A stretch of DNA of 64,000 nucleotides from Fimbriimonadales bacterium (GCA_025998675.1 AP024673.1:1577221-1641220); one strand, 5' to 3'; positions 15,558-25,818 are shown, counted from the stretch's first letter. Numbers and translations: made by a program. Notes: generated from the sequence alone by a model not told the origin.

Positions 15558-16493
15558 GTGAGGTTGCTATCGACTCGCTACCTGAGCGTTTCGGGCGCGC
15601 GGGCAGGCGCGGTTCACCTCCCGCTGGCAGCGCTGGAACGGCGCACGCATGAGTTGCCGCCGCCCCATCACGAGGTGTGGGTGCTGGGGGACGCGCCCGA
15701 AGCCTATCACGCGCTGGGCTGGCTGCATGCGCGGGGCAGGCGCGCCCGACTCGCGCCCGCGCCCCCCGCCGACGCCGACCCGAACGCACGCTACCGACTC
15801 TGGGAACCGAACGAGTGGCTGCAGGAGGCGCTGAGCGCCCCTGCACTACATTTGCAACATGCGCGCGAAGCGCCGTCTGTATGGAGTGCGGAAGCGGAGC
15901 TTCCGCGTGCTGAAGCTCCCGCTTCAGCACTCCCAATTACCCGTCTGCGCGCACGCGCGGACAGAAGGGCTACCGCAGCGGAGTTTCAGCAACTGACAGA
16001 AGCGTCTCTGAAGCACTGGCGCGTCCTCGATCTGGGCTGCGGCAGCGGGCGCGAGGCGGTCTTTCTGGCGTCGCTGGGCGGGCAGGTGGTTGCGGTGGAT
16101 CGGCTGCCCGAAGCGCTGGCGCGCGGGCGCGACCTGCAGCGCCGCTACGCGCCCGACAGCCCGCCCATCGAGTGGGTGTGCGCCGACCTCGAACACGCCG
16201 ACTGGCAACCCGACGGCGGATTCGACGCTATCACGCTTTTCTACTTCCTCTCGCGTGCGCTCATCCCCCGCGCGTGTGCGTGGCTGAACCCGAACGGGAG
16301 CCTGCTTATCGAGGCGTTCACAACGACGCACCGCGCCCGATATGGCAAGCCCGCCGCCGACGCGCGCGTGGCGGCGTCAGGCGAGCTGCCCCGCCTGCTG
16401 CCGCCCGGGATGTGCGTCGTGGCGTATTCGGAAGGCTGGCGCGCGAATGGACGCCATACGGCGCGCCTGTGGGCAGTACGCATGGAAGGATGA
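15558..16493 (+). CDS. Rhodanese-like / SAM methyltransferase fusion, with palindrome-derived linker
   Basis: The first ~95 residues resemble a rhodanese-like domain (FLSVSGARAGAVHLPL-type start, WLHARG), without an obvious active Cys. The second half is a class I SAM-dependent methyltransferase: motif I VLDLGCGSGREAVFLASLGG from about residue 156, then VVAVDR, FDAITLFYFLSRAL and WLNPNGSLLIEAF. Between them lies residue ~98-146, encoded by an in-frame copy of the GGAGTGCGG palindrome with its outer arms (VWSAEAELPRAEAPASAL). No stop is introduced, so the linker is probably tolerated. GTG 15558 is 7 nt after a TACTCT -10. Substrate unknown. Confidence 0.8.
   Translation: MRLLSTRYLSVSGARAGAVHLPLAALERRTHELPPPHHEVWVLGDAPEAYHALGWLHARGRRARLAPAPPADADPNARYRLWEPNEWLQEALSAPALHLQHAREAPSVWSAEAELPRAEAPASALPITRLRARADRRATAAEFQQLTEASLKHWRVLDLGCGSGREAVFLASLGGQVVAVDRLPEALARGRDLQRRYAPDSPPIEWVCADLEHADWQPDGGFDAITLFYFLSRALIPRACAWLNPNGSLLIEAFTTTHRARYGKPAADARVAASGELPRLLPPGMCVVAYSEGWRANGRHTARLWAVRMEG
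15882..15934. repeat. GGAGTGCGG palindrome, copy 2 (inside a coding sequence)
   Basis: This 53-bp copy lies in frame inside the fusion gene and is translated. The outer arms, roughly 15850-15990, also match those of the intergenic copies at 60258 and 54345 (for example GCGCACGCGCGGACAG). Confidence 0.85.
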
Positions 16494-16494
16494 A

Positions 16495-16511
16495 AGGGGG
16501 AAACTCCCCCT
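16495..16511 (+). terminator. Short GC hairpin after the methyltransferase gene
   Basis: AGGGGG-AAACT-CCCCCT starts 2 nt after the stop codon; there is no U-run, so termination is uncertain. Confidence 0.35.
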
Positions 16512-16547
16512 GCCAAGTGTGTGCGGCAAGGGGAGATGGGAAGAGGC

Positions 16548-17675
16548 TCAGGCGCGGCGGCGACGCAGCCCCAACAGCCCTGTCAGACCCGCGCCCAGCG
16601 CCATCAGGCTCGCAGGTTCCGGTACGGTGTCCAGCAAGTATGCCTCAAAGCGATTGGTTGACGCGTTGTAGCCGTAGCCCGTGATGTACCGCCCATCGTT
16701 GCTGAGTGCGCGCGCCTCAATAAGGTAGGAGCTTCCACTCAGCAACGATGCATACACCTGGTTCAGATTTTCAGCCTGGTAGCCGCTTCCCGATTGAACC
16801 CAGCGAACAGCTGTATTGCCAACGACGGGCAGGGCAACGCGCCCCACGATAATCGAGCCATCAGCGTTGACCGCAAACGCGGTACTCGTTCCGCCGCCAC
16901 TGAGCGTGCCCAGATCCTGCATCGTACTACCCTGCCAGCGGAACGCGCGTATTTGATTGGAGGCGTTCGTGGCATAGCCCACCACAACAGATCCATCACC
17001 CGACACGCCATACGCAATACTTGTAACACCGCCAAGCGTGCCCAGATCCTGCATTGTACCACCCTGCCAGCGGAACGCGCGTATTTGATTGGAGGCGTTC
17101 GTGGCGTAGCCCACCACAACAGATCCATCACCCGACACGCCATACGCGACACTGGTAGCGCCGCCAAGCGTGCCCAGATCCTGCATCGTACTACCCTGCC
17201 AGCGGAACGCGCGTGTCTGAGCTGAGGCGTTCTGTGAGGAGCCGACCACAGTGTCCCCGTTTGCAGACACCCCATACGCGATGCTCGTGGCGCCGCCGAG
17301 CGTGCCCAGATCCTGCATCGGGCTATTCTGGTAGCGGAATGCACGGAACTGATTGCTGGAGGTTGCCGCCTGTCCAACAATCGTATTTGCATCAGCGGAG
17401 ATAGCGAAGGCTGAACTACTCCCACCGCCAAGCGTGCCCAAATCGGACATTACGCCATTTTCCCAGCGGAACGCACGCGATTGATTATTTGCATTCATCG
17501 CGTATCCAACGGCGACCACAGAACCGCTATTAGAGACGGTCAGGCTATGCGCAACACTCTGGTTCCCGCCCAGTGTCCCAAGCCATATCAGACTCTGGGC
17601 ATGCAGACTCGCTGTTATCGCTATACTCGCTCCGATTAGTCCGTATCGGATAACACTCAGGCGCATATGCTGCAT
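16548..17675 (-). CDS. PEP-CTERM protein with HAF repeats
   Basis: The 375-residue precursor has a signal peptide (RLSVIRYGLIGASIAITASLHA), then six or so HAF repeats of about 44 residues (pattern DLGTLGGxxSxAYGVSxDGxVVVGYATNxxxxxRAFRWQ) likely to fold as a propeller, then VPEPASLMALGAGLTGLLGLRRRRA. That tail is a PEP-CTERM sorting signal: motif, membrane helix and Arg cluster, cut by an exosortase during export to the surface. No exosortase lies in the window. ATG 17675 follows an AGGTGA site; the open frame upstream lacks signals. Surface or biofilm role is inferred from the sorting class. Confidence 0.9.
   Translation of the reverse strand: MQHMRLSVIRYGLIGASIAITASLHAQSLIWLGTLGGNQSVAHSLTVSNSGSVVAVGYAMNANNQSRAFRWENGVMSDLGTLGGGSSSAFAISADANTIVGQAATSSNQFRAFRYQNSPMQDLGTLGGATSIAYGVSANGDTVVGSSQNASAQTRAFRWQGSTMQDLGTLGGATSVAYGVSGDGSVVVGYATNASNQIRAFRWQGGTMQDLGTLGGVTSIAYGVSGDGSVVVGYATNASNQIRAFRWQGSTMQDLGTLSGGGTSTAFAVNADGSIIVGRVALPVVGNTAVRWVQSGSGYQAENLNQVYASLLSGSSYLIEARALSNDGRYITGYGYNASTNRFEAYLLDTVPEPASLMALGAGLTGLLGLRRRRA
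16905..17436 (-). repeat. 132-bp tandem repeats encoding HAF units
   Basis: The sequence CCCAGATCCTGC recurs at 16909, 17041, 17173 and 17305, a constant 132-bp (44-codon) period. Central units are almost identical at DNA level, implying recent duplication or conversion. Confidence 0.9.
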
Positions 17676-17864
17676 AATCACCTCCGAGTTGTTTTGGGGA
17701 GTTTCCCCACTATGGTGCAACACAGCATCTGAATATGCTGTCCATAGACTATAGACTCCAGTTTGTATCGAAAGCGGACACAAAACAGCAAAAAACGGAG
17801 CGTTTTGCGTGTTCCAGAAAGCGATGCGGCAGGAATTTCGTCCTGTGCGCCGAAATCAACTACC

Positions 17865-18332
17865 GTGAGCAAGAGCCTTCAGGAAACCTTCGCGCCGAAC
17901 AGCATCTGCTACGGGTGTGGTCCCGCGAATCCGCAGGGACTGCACATTCGCAGCTTCGTGGGCGAGGGCGGCGAGTTAGTCGCCGAATGGCAGCCGCAGC
18001 CCCATCATCAGGCGTTTCCGAGCGCGCTGAACGGCGGAATCATCGGTACGCTGCTGGACTGCCACTGCAACTGGACAGCGGCGTACCATCTGATGACCAC
18101 GCAGGGTCTGGAACATATCCCCCCCACTGTCACAGCGGAATACACGATTAAGATGCTGCGTCCGACGCCTGTAGACGCGCCTGTGCAACTGCGCGCGCGC
18201 CCTGTGGAGGCGCAGGGCAGCAAGGTCGTCGTGGAAGGCGAGCTGATTGCCAACGGCGCGGTGTGCGCGACCTGCCGCGGCGTGTTCGTCGCGGTCAAGC
18301 CCGGACATCCCGCCTATCACCGATGGGAGTAG
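17865..18332 (+). CDS. PaaI-like hotdog-fold thioesterase
   Basis: The 155-residue product is a 4HBT-type thioesterase that would hydrolyse acyl-CoA or acyl-ACP. Visible are NSICYGCGPANPQGLHI at the N-terminus, the active helix region ALNGGIIGTLLDCHCNWTA, and TAEYTIKMLRPTP. GTG 17865 is preferred because the family begins at this point; the open frame runs back to an ATG at 17763 through the PEP-CTERM promoter area. It ends 3 nt before the Clp gene, so the two form an operon. The 17676-17864 stretch holds the divergent promoters; I saw no further gene. Confidence 0.75.
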   Translation: MSKSLQETFAPNSICYGCGPANPQGLHIRSFVGEGGELVAEWQPQPHHQAFPSALNGGIIGTLLDCHCNWTAAYHLMTTQGLEHIPPTVTAEYTIKMLRPTPVDAPVQLRARPVEAQGSKVVVEGELIANGAVCATCRGVFVAVKPGHPAYHRWE

Positions 18333-18335
18333 CGT

Positions 18336-20408
18336 ATGGAACGACAACTGCTACCCGATGACCATCTGAGCGAAACGGTACACCACCTCGTGGAGGAGGC
18401 GGTGGTGCTGGCGGGTGGGCACGCGCCCGACGCGCGACACCTGCTGCTGGCAATACTGAAAAGCCACGCAGCGATTGTGCAACAACTGCTGCCTGCTATC
18501 GACATCGACGTCCTGGCGGCAGCGGTTCAGAAAGAGCTGCTGAACGCCAACTCACCGATTGCCATCCCCTACGAAGCGGTAATTGATCTGGCGATGCGGA
18601 TTGCCGCGCGCGAGCAGCGTCCCGTGGTGGACGAGATGCACCTGATGAAAGCGATTGCGCTGCTCTCGGAGCTGATTCCGCAGGAAAGCGTCTTTCCCAC
18701 GCCGCCGAAAATCCTGCAAATCGGCGCGAACCTGACCGAGCAGGCGCGTCGGGGCGCGCTGCCGCGCGTGGTGGGACGCGAGCAGGAGGTGGCGCTGCTG
18801 ATAGAGACCCTGTGTCGCCCCGTGAACCCCTACGCCGTACTGATCGGCGTCGAGGGAGTGGGACGGCGCGCGGTGGTGCAGGGCGTCGCCGAGCGCATCG
18901 CCAACGATACCGCGCCCGACCCCCTGCGCAAGCGACCGCTGATTATGCTGTCCCAGCTGTTCGATAACCCCGAACTGATGGGCAAACTCGTCGAGGAAGC
19001 GACCCAGTTGAACGCCATTCTCTACATCGAGGCGTTCGAGAGTTTCCTGAGTGCGCCCGCGCCCCCGATTGAAGCGCTGCGCCAGGAATTCCTCTCGGCG
19101 CTGGTGGCGCGGCGCGTGCCCATCATCGGCGCGGCAAGCAGCCTGCATGGGTTCCGCCATCATATCCATCGCGCGCCTGATTTGCTGAAACGCTTCCAGC
19201 CCATCGAGGTGCGCCCCATGAACCGTGAGGAGACCCTGCAGGTGCTGGTGCAGCTGGCGAGCCTGTTTCAGGAACAGCACGGGCTGGCGTTCCCCAACGA
19301 GACGCTGCAAACGATTGTGCAGGTCGCCGATGAGCATATCCAGCATCGCCCCTTCCCCGACAAGGCGATTCTGCTGATGGATCATGTGGCGGGCAGGGCG
19401 CGGGCGCAGAATCTGGCGTATATCGAGCCGCGCCATGTGTGGGAGACGGCGGGCGTCGTGACGGGGCTGCCCATCGGCGGGGGCGAGACGGCAATGCTTC
19501 ACTCGCTGCAGGGGCTGGAATCGTTTCTCAAATCCCGCGTGATGGGTCAGGACGAAGCCATCGAGACGCTCGTGCGCGTGTTCAGCCTCAAAATCCGCCG
19601 CCTCGACCTGCGCCCTGAACGCCCCAACGGCGTGTTTCTGTTCGCGGGTCCGACAGGCGTGGGCAAGACCGAGACCGCGCGCGCCCTTGCGGAATACTTC
19701 TTCGGCTCGCGCGATAAGATGCTGCGCCTGGACATGAATCAGTTCTACGAGGCGCACACCGCCGCGCGTCTGCTGGGCGCGGAGTTTGGCTATATCGGCT
19801 TCGAGCGGGGCGCGCCGCTGCTCGACTTCGTCGCTGAGAACCCCTTCTGCGTCGTGCTGCTGGACGAGATGGAGAAAGCGCATCCCGAGATACACAAACT
19901 GTTCCTGCAAATCTTCGACGACGGCTATATCATCGATGCACAGGGCAGGCGCGTGTCGTTCGCCGACACGGTGATTGTGATGACCTCCAACCTGCAGCCC
20001 GAAACAGAGGTCGGCTTTTTGCGCGGGGCGCCCAGCCTCGAAGACTGGCGCAAAGCGTTCGCCCAGCAATTCGCGCCGGAGTTTATCAACCGCGTGGACG
20101 CCATCTGCGTGTTCCGCCCTCTGCAGCGCGAGACCGTGCGCCAGATTGTGCGCGAGCGGCTGCTCGAGCAGATTATACATGTCTACCGCAAGCGCAATAT
20201 TGAACTCAGCGTCAGCGACGAGGCAGTGGCGTGGCTGGTGGAGCGCGGTTTCAGCGAGCATTACGGCGCACGCGAGCTGGAGCGCGTGGTGGAACGCAGC
20301 CTGCTGTTGCTGCTGGCGCCCCATGTGCCCGCGATGATACACGCCGTCGATGGCGCGCCCCAGCACTATGAGATTACGGTGCAAAACGGGCAACTGGCGT
20401 TGGGTTAG
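18336..20408 (+). CDS. ClpA/ClpC-like unfoldase with degenerate first ATPase domain
   Basis: The 690-residue AAA+ protein has a ClpN double-repeat domain (1-~115), a first ATPase domain and a second one, without the coiled-coil middle domain of ClpB. In domain 1 the Walker A reads GVEGVGRRA (residues 171-179; Lys and Thr replaced by Arg) and Walker B AILYIEAFESF (catalytic Asp-Glu lost), so it should not hydrolyse ATP. Domain 2 is intact: GPTGVGKTETA near 440, VVLLDEMEKAHPEI near 508, FINRVD. A VGF tripeptide near 559 matches the ClpP-binding loop of ClpC. It probably feeds ClpP. A GGGAG site precedes the ATG. Confidence 0.88.
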   Translation: MERQLLPDDHLSETVHHLVEEAVVLAGGHAPDARHLLLAILKSHAAIVQQLLPAIDIDVLAAAVQKELLNANSPIAIPYEAVIDLAMRIAAREQRPVVDEMHLMKAIALLSELIPQESVFPTPPKILQIGANLTEQARRGALPRVVGREQEVALLIETLCRPVNPYAVLIGVEGVGRRAVVQGVAERIANDTAPDPLRKRPLIMLSQLFDNPELMGKLVEEATQLNAILYIEAFESFLSAPAPPIEALRQEFLSALVARRVPIIGAASSLHGFRHHIHRAPDLLKRFQPIEVRPMNREETLQVLVQLASLFQEQHGLAFPNETLQTIVQVADEHIQHRPFPDKAILLMDHVAGRARAQNLAYIEPRHVWETAGVVTGLPIGGGETAMLHSLQGLESFLKSRVMGQDEAIETLVRVFSLKIRRLDLRPERPNGVFLFAGPTGVGKTETARALAEYFFGSRDKMLRLDMNQFYEAHTAARLLGAEFGYIGFERGAPLLDFVAENPFCVVLLDEMEKAHPEIHKLFLQIFDDGYIIDAQGRRVSFADTVIVMTSNLQPETEVGFLRGAPSLEDWRKAFAQQFAPEFINRVDAICVFRPLQRETVRQIVRERLLEQIIHVYRKRNIELSVSDEAVAWLVERGFSEHYGARELERVVERSLLLLLAPHVPAMIHAVDGAPQHYEITVQNGQLALG

Positions 20409-20434
20409 GTACAATACTGCGCTGGAGGCTTGCT

Positions 20435-20815
20435 ATGAATACGCCTGCTGAACTGCGTTATACCCGAAGCGACGAATGGGTGCGAATCGAGGGCGATACC
20501 GCGACCATCGGCATCACCGACTATGCTCAGTCCGAGCTGGGCGATATCGTGTTTCTGGAGCTGCCCGAACCCGGACGCTACCTGCAGGTCGACGAAACCT
20601 TCGGCGTGATCGAGTCGGTCAAGGCGGCGTCCGACCTGTACGCGCCGCTGGAAGGTGAGGTGCTGGAGGTCAACTCCGCTCTGCAATCCGCGCTGGAGAC
20701 CATCAATCAGGACCCCTACGGCAAGGGCTGGATGATTAAGATGCGCCTGAGCGACCCCAGCCAGGCGGCGAGCCTGATGAGCGCGGACGAGTACCGCGCC
20801 TACCGAAACCTCTGA
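20435..20815 (+). CDS. gcvH: Glycine cleavage system H protein
   Basis: GcvH carries the aminomethyl intermediate of glycine on a lipoyl arm between the P, T and L proteins. The 126-residue protein has the usual start YTRSDEWVRIEGDTATIGITDYAQSELGDIVFLELP and the lipoylated Lys63 in ESVKAASDLYAP. A TACAAT at 20410-20415 and a GGAGG site precede the ATG. It is followed after 8 nt by gcvPA, so they are an operon. Confidence 0.96.
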   Translation: MNTPAELRYTRSDEWVRIEGDTATIGITDYAQSELGDIVFLELPEPGRYLQVDETFGVIESVKAASDLYAPLEGEVLEVNSALQSALETINQDPYGKGWMIKMRLSDPSQAASLMSADEYRAYRNL

Positions 20816-20823
20816 GGCAAACT

Positions 20824-22167
20824 ATGCGCTACATCCCGCATACTGAGCAGGACATCCAGCAGATGCTGGAGGCGATTGGCGTCGCATCGATTCGCGAGCT
20901 ATTTCGGGACATCCCCGACGATTTGTATATCGAGGGCGAGCTGCCTGTGCCGCCCGCGCTGGACGAACACGCGCTGTTTCGGCGGCTGAGCCAGCTGGCG
21001 GCGCAGAACGCTGACACGACGCGCTGGGTGAGCTTTCTGGGCGCAGGCGCGTATGACCATTTCATCCCCGCAGCGGTGGGCGCCATCATCAGTCGCGGCG
21101 AGTTCCTGAGCGCGTACACCCCCTACCAGCCCGAAGCGAGTCAGGGGCTGCTGCAGAGCATTTTCGAGTTCCAGACGATGGTGTGCGAGCTGACGGGGAT
21201 GGAGGTCGCCAACGCCTCGATGTACGACGCCTCGACCGCGCTGGCGGAATCCGCGCTGATGGCGTGCCAGATTACGGGGCGCTCGAAGGTGGTGGTCTCG
21301 CAGGCGGTGCACCCGCACTATCGGCAGGTGCTGCGCACCTACCTGTGGACGAACAGCCGCCAGCTGGTGGAGGTTCCCGCGCGCGAAGGGCTGACCGACC
21401 TCGACGCGCTGAGCGACGCGCTGGACGACGAGACGGCGTGTGCGATGGTGCAGTACCCGAACTTTTTCGGCGCGATTGAGCCGCTGGCGCCTGTGTCGGA
21501 GGCGGCGCATCGGGTGGGCGCGCTGGCGATTGCGTGCGTCGACCCGATGGCGCTGGGCGTGCTGAAACCGCCGGGCGACTACGATTTCGACATCGTGGTC
21601 GGCGAGGGGCAGGGACTGGGCAACGCGATGGGCTTTGGCGGACCGATGCTGGGGCTGTTCGCGTGCAAGCAGGCGCACCTGCGGCGCATTCCCGGACGCA
21701 TCGTCGGGCAGACGACCGACGCGGAAGGCAGGCGCGGCTATGTGATGACCCTGCGCACGCGCGAGCAGGACATCCGCCGCGAGAAGGCGACTTCCAACAT
21801 CTGCACCAACGAGGCGCTGTGCGCGTTAGCCAGCACGGTGTTCCTGTCGGCGCTGGGCAAGAGCGGCTTCCGCGAGCTTGCCGAAACCTGCACCCAGAAG
21901 GCGCACTACGCCGCCGCGCAACTGACCCAGATAGACGGCGTGCGCCTGAAATACCCCAGCGCGCCCTTTTTCAAAGAGTTCGTGCTGCATCTGCCGCGCC
22001 CCGCGCACGAGGTGTGCAACGCGCTGCTCACGCACAACATCATCGCCGGGCTGCCGCTGGGCGATTACGATTCCTCGATGACGCACGACCTGCTGGTGTG
22101 CGTCACGGAGACGCGCACGCGCGAGGAGATCGACGCTTTTGTCGACGCGCTTCGCCAGGTGTTATAG
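20824..22167 (+). CDS. gcvPA: Glycine dehydrogenase (decarboxylating) subunit 1
   Basis: This is the N-terminal half of the two-subunit P protein, which decarboxylates glycine. The 447 residues contain the family motifs FLGAGAYDHFIPAAV, YTPYQPEASQGLLQ, NASMYDASTALAE and GEGQGLGNAMGFGGPMLG. The PLP lysine belongs to subunit 2 (gcvPB), which does not follow here; the next element is the TPP riboswitch. gcvT is likewise not in the window (the YgfZ at 58576 is a relative, not GcvT). Confidence 0.95.
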   Translation: MRYIPHTEQDIQQMLEAIGVASIRELFRDIPDDLYIEGELPVPPALDEHALFRRLSQLAAQNADTTRWVSFLGAGAYDHFIPAAVGAIISRGEFLSAYTPYQPEASQGLLQSIFEFQTMVCELTGMEVANASMYDASTALAESALMACQITGRSKVVVSQAVHPHYRQVLRTYLWTNSRQLVEVPAREGLTDLDALSDALDDETACAMVQYPNFFGAIEPLAPVSEAAHRVGALAIACVDPMALGVLKPPGDYDFDIVVGEGQGLGNAMGFGGPMLGLFACKQAHLRRIPGRIVGQTTDAEGRRGYVMTLRTREQDIRREKATSNICTNEALCALASTVFLSALGKSGFRELAETCTQKAHYAAAQLTQIDGVRLKYPSAPFFKEFVLHLPRPAHEVCNALLTHNIIAGLPLGDYDSSMTHDLLVCVTETRTREEIDAFVDALRQVL

Positions 22168-23652
<1,485 letters not shown>

Positions 23653-23691
23653 CCGACCGTCTGGGGCGACACACTTGCGCCCCAGACTGCC

Positions 23692-24765
23692 TCAATTCCG
23701 TTCCTGCGCCTGACGGATGGCGGAGTCCAGCGCGCGCGTGAACTCATCCAGCGAAGCGACCTGCGTAGCAATCAGAGCCAGCTCCTCCAGCGTCTCCAGC
23801 GCAGGTACTTGAGCCAGTTTCTGCTCCAGCGCGAGCGCAGCGTCCCCAAAACGCGTCCTAAGAGCGCGCCTGGTTAACAGAACCAGGCTCTCGCGCCTAC
23901 CAGCGTCCAGCCCCTGTTGCAGCCCCTGTTGCAGTCCCTGTTGCAGCCCCTTCTCGAAGCCTTCCTCGAAGCCCTCTTCCAGGGCAAGCAGCTCCAGGCT
24001 GGTGAGCGGCCACTCGGACTGCTCCTCGATCTCGCGCACGAACTCCTTGAACCGCTTCTCGTATTCCTGCGGCAGCGCCATAAAGTAATCCACCACCTTG
24101 TAGAGTTCTGTGACCTGCTCAGGAGTATACCCCTTCGATTGCATGGCGCGTATCAGGGCGATTTTCTCTCGGAGCGTCAGTTCGGGGCGACCACGGCTCT
24201 TGAGCGCGCGCAGATGCGCCAGCACCACCAGCGCAAACGGGTTCTCCGACTGCTCCAGCTCCGCCTCGTCAAAGTCCAGAAGCTTGACAGTGGGAAACTC
24301 AAATCGGAGATTGCACCCTGCCAGTTGACGCTCGAACACGCTCGGACGCCAGTCGGGGTCGTCGTCTGCCAGTATCGCCAGACTGATGAGTTCAGGGAAG
24401 TCATTCGCGTCGAAAATACGATAGAAGTATACAAACATGCGCAGGGGAAAGTTCGGGTCGCGCTGCGCCTGAATTTCGATGTGCAACAGCACTACCCGCG
24501 CTTTGCCGTCCCGAAAATGCACCTGCACCAACACATCGACGCTCCGTATGCCGCGTCGCAGCTGGGAAGGCGCCAGACGATGCAGCTCCGTGCGCAGAAA
24601 CACCACAGGCTGGCTCCAGTCAATCTGCGCGTGCAAAGATGGGAAGAGCAGGAGCAGGCATTCAGGCAGAAAGACCTGGAGCGCGTATTTCCACCCTTCA
24701 TCAAAGCCGCGTTGGACTCGCCGTCGTTTGCGCATCGCGCGCCGTAGATTCCAGCCGCTCGCCAT
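23692..24765 (-). CDS. Rpn-family (PD-(D/E)XK) nuclease with DUF4351-like C-terminus
   Basis: The 357-residue protein matches the Rpn/transposase_31-like group, which in E. coli stimulates RecA-independent recombination. The nuclease core is seen in SVDVLVQVHFRDGKARVVLLHIEIQAQRDPNFPLRMFVYFYRIF, with Asp and the E-I-Q pair. Then comes a helical region with a run of GLQQ repeats (12-bp DNA repeats around 23907-23960) and a terminal DUF4351-type helical pair. The start is uncertain: ATG 24765 lies right against AGGAGGT, too close; ATG 24735 is too far. It diverges from cysM. Confidence 0.8.
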   Translation of the reverse strand: MASGWNLRRAMRKRRRVQRGFDEGWKYALQVFLPECLLLLFPSLHAQIDWSQPVVFLRTELHRLAPSQLRRGIRSVDVLVQVHFRDGKARVVLLHIEIQAQRDPNFPLRMFVYFYRIFDANDFPELISLAILADDDPDWRPSVFERQLAGCNLRFEFPTVKLLDFDEAELEQSENPFALVVLAHLRALKSRGRPELTLREKIALIRAMQSKGYTPEQVTELYKVVDYFMALPQEYEKRFKEFVREIEEQSEWPLTSLELLALEEGFEEGFEKGLQQGLQQGLQQGLDAGRRESLVLLTRRALRTRFGDAALALEQKLAQVPALETLEELALIATQVASLDEFTRALDSAIRQAQERN

Positions 24766-24791
24766 ACCTCCTGCACGCGTATCAGGTGGGG

Positions 24792-24811
24792 TATAATTTA
24801 GCCACGCTAAA
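24792..24811 (+). promoter_or_regulatory. cysM -10 with overlapping inverted repeat
   Basis: GGGGTATAAT ends at 24797 and the perfect inverted repeat TTTAGC-CAC-GCTAAA (24797-24811) covers the expected start of transcription. It could be an operator or a short mRNA hairpin. A 37-nt leader with AGGAGG follows. Confidence 0.5.
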
Positions 24812-24834
24812 TACAGGAGGTATCCCAACGCGCT

Positions 24835-25818
24835 ATGAGTTATCCGTGCTATATGCGTCTGCCGCATGAGCTGCAGCAGGCCACCGAAATTGTGGATTTG
24901 ATTGGCTATACGCCCTTGATTCGGCTGCGTCGTGTGACGCGCCATCTCCCGGAGAGTATCGAGATTTACGGTAAAGCGGAGTGGTTCAACCCCGGCGGAT
25001 CGGTCAAGGATCGCCCGGCGTGGAACATCGTGCGCACAGCCATCGAACGCGGGGAACTGCATTCGGGCAAGCGGCTGCTGGACGCCACTTCGGGCAACAC
25101 GGGAATCGCCTTCGCGATGATTGGGGCGGCGCTCGGCTTCGGCGTCACGCTCTGCATGCCCGCGAATGTGAGCGTGGAGCGCAAACGCATCCTGAAGGCA
25201 TATGGCGCGGAGGTCATCTTCACCGACCCGCTGGAAAGCTCCGACGGCGCGATTCGCAAAGCGCGCGAACTCTACGCCCAGCATCCCGACCGCTACTACT
25301 ACGCCGACCAGTATAATAACCCTGCCAACTGGCAGGCGCACTACGAGACCACGGGCGTCGAAATCTGGCAACAGACGGAGGGGCGAATCACGCACTTCGT
25401 AGCGGGGCTGGGCACGACGGGCACTTTTGTGGGCGTTGGGCGACGCCTGCGCGAATACAAGCCCGATATTCAGCTCATCTCGCTGCAGCCCGACTCGCCG
25501 TTTCACGGGCTGGAGGGATTGAAGCATTTAGAGACGGCGATTGTGCCGGGCATCTACGACCCGACGCTGGCAGACGCGAACCTTGAGATTAGCACGGAAG
25601 ACGCCTACGCGATGGCGCGGCGGCTCGCACGCGAGGAGGGCTTGCTGGTGGGCGTTTCAGCGGCGGCGGCGGTCGTCGGCTCGTTGCGCGTCGCGGAAGG
25701 CATTCTGCGCGACGCCGAAGCGCGGGGCGTCGAACCGCACGCGGTCCTCGTCACCATCCTGTGCGACAGCGCGGATAAATACCTTTCCGAGCGATTCTGG
25801 GATGACGAGACGCCATGA
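24835..25818 (+). CDS. cysM: Cysteine synthase, CysM-like
   Basis: A PLP-dependent beta-replacement enzyme making cysteine from an activated serine. The 327-residue protein has the PLP Lys58 in NPGGSVKDRPA, the substrate loop TSGNTGIA, and AGLGTTGTFVGVGR. The overlap with a downstream Mec-like JAMM hydrolase mirrors the actinobacterial CysM-CysO-Mec route, in which sulfur comes from a thiocarboxylated carrier protein; that suggests O-phosphoserine as substrate, consistent with serC in the window. The carrier gene is not here. A cystathionine beta-synthase-like role cannot be excluded. Confidence 0.85.
   Translation: MSYPCYMRLPHELQQATEIVDLIGYTPLIRLRRVTRHLPESIEIYGKAEWFNPGGSVKDRPAWNIVRTAIERGELHSGKRLLDATSGNTGIAFAMIGAALGFGVTLCMPANVSVERKRILKAYGAEVIFTDPLESSDGAIRKARELYAQHPDRYYYADQYNNPANWQAHYETTGVEIWQQTEGRITHFVAGLGTTGTFVGVGRRLREYKPDIQLISLQPDSPFHGLEGLKHLETAIVPGIYDPTLADANLEISTEDAYAMARRLAREEGLLVGVSAAAAVVGSLRVAEGILRDAEARGVEPHAVLVTILCDSADKYLSERFWDDETP

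Noticed and set aside
16905-17436. Regular repeats resembling a CRISPR array
   Set aside because: The 132-bp period is in frame and encodes HAF repeats of a PEP-CTERM protein; there are no spacers and no cas genes.
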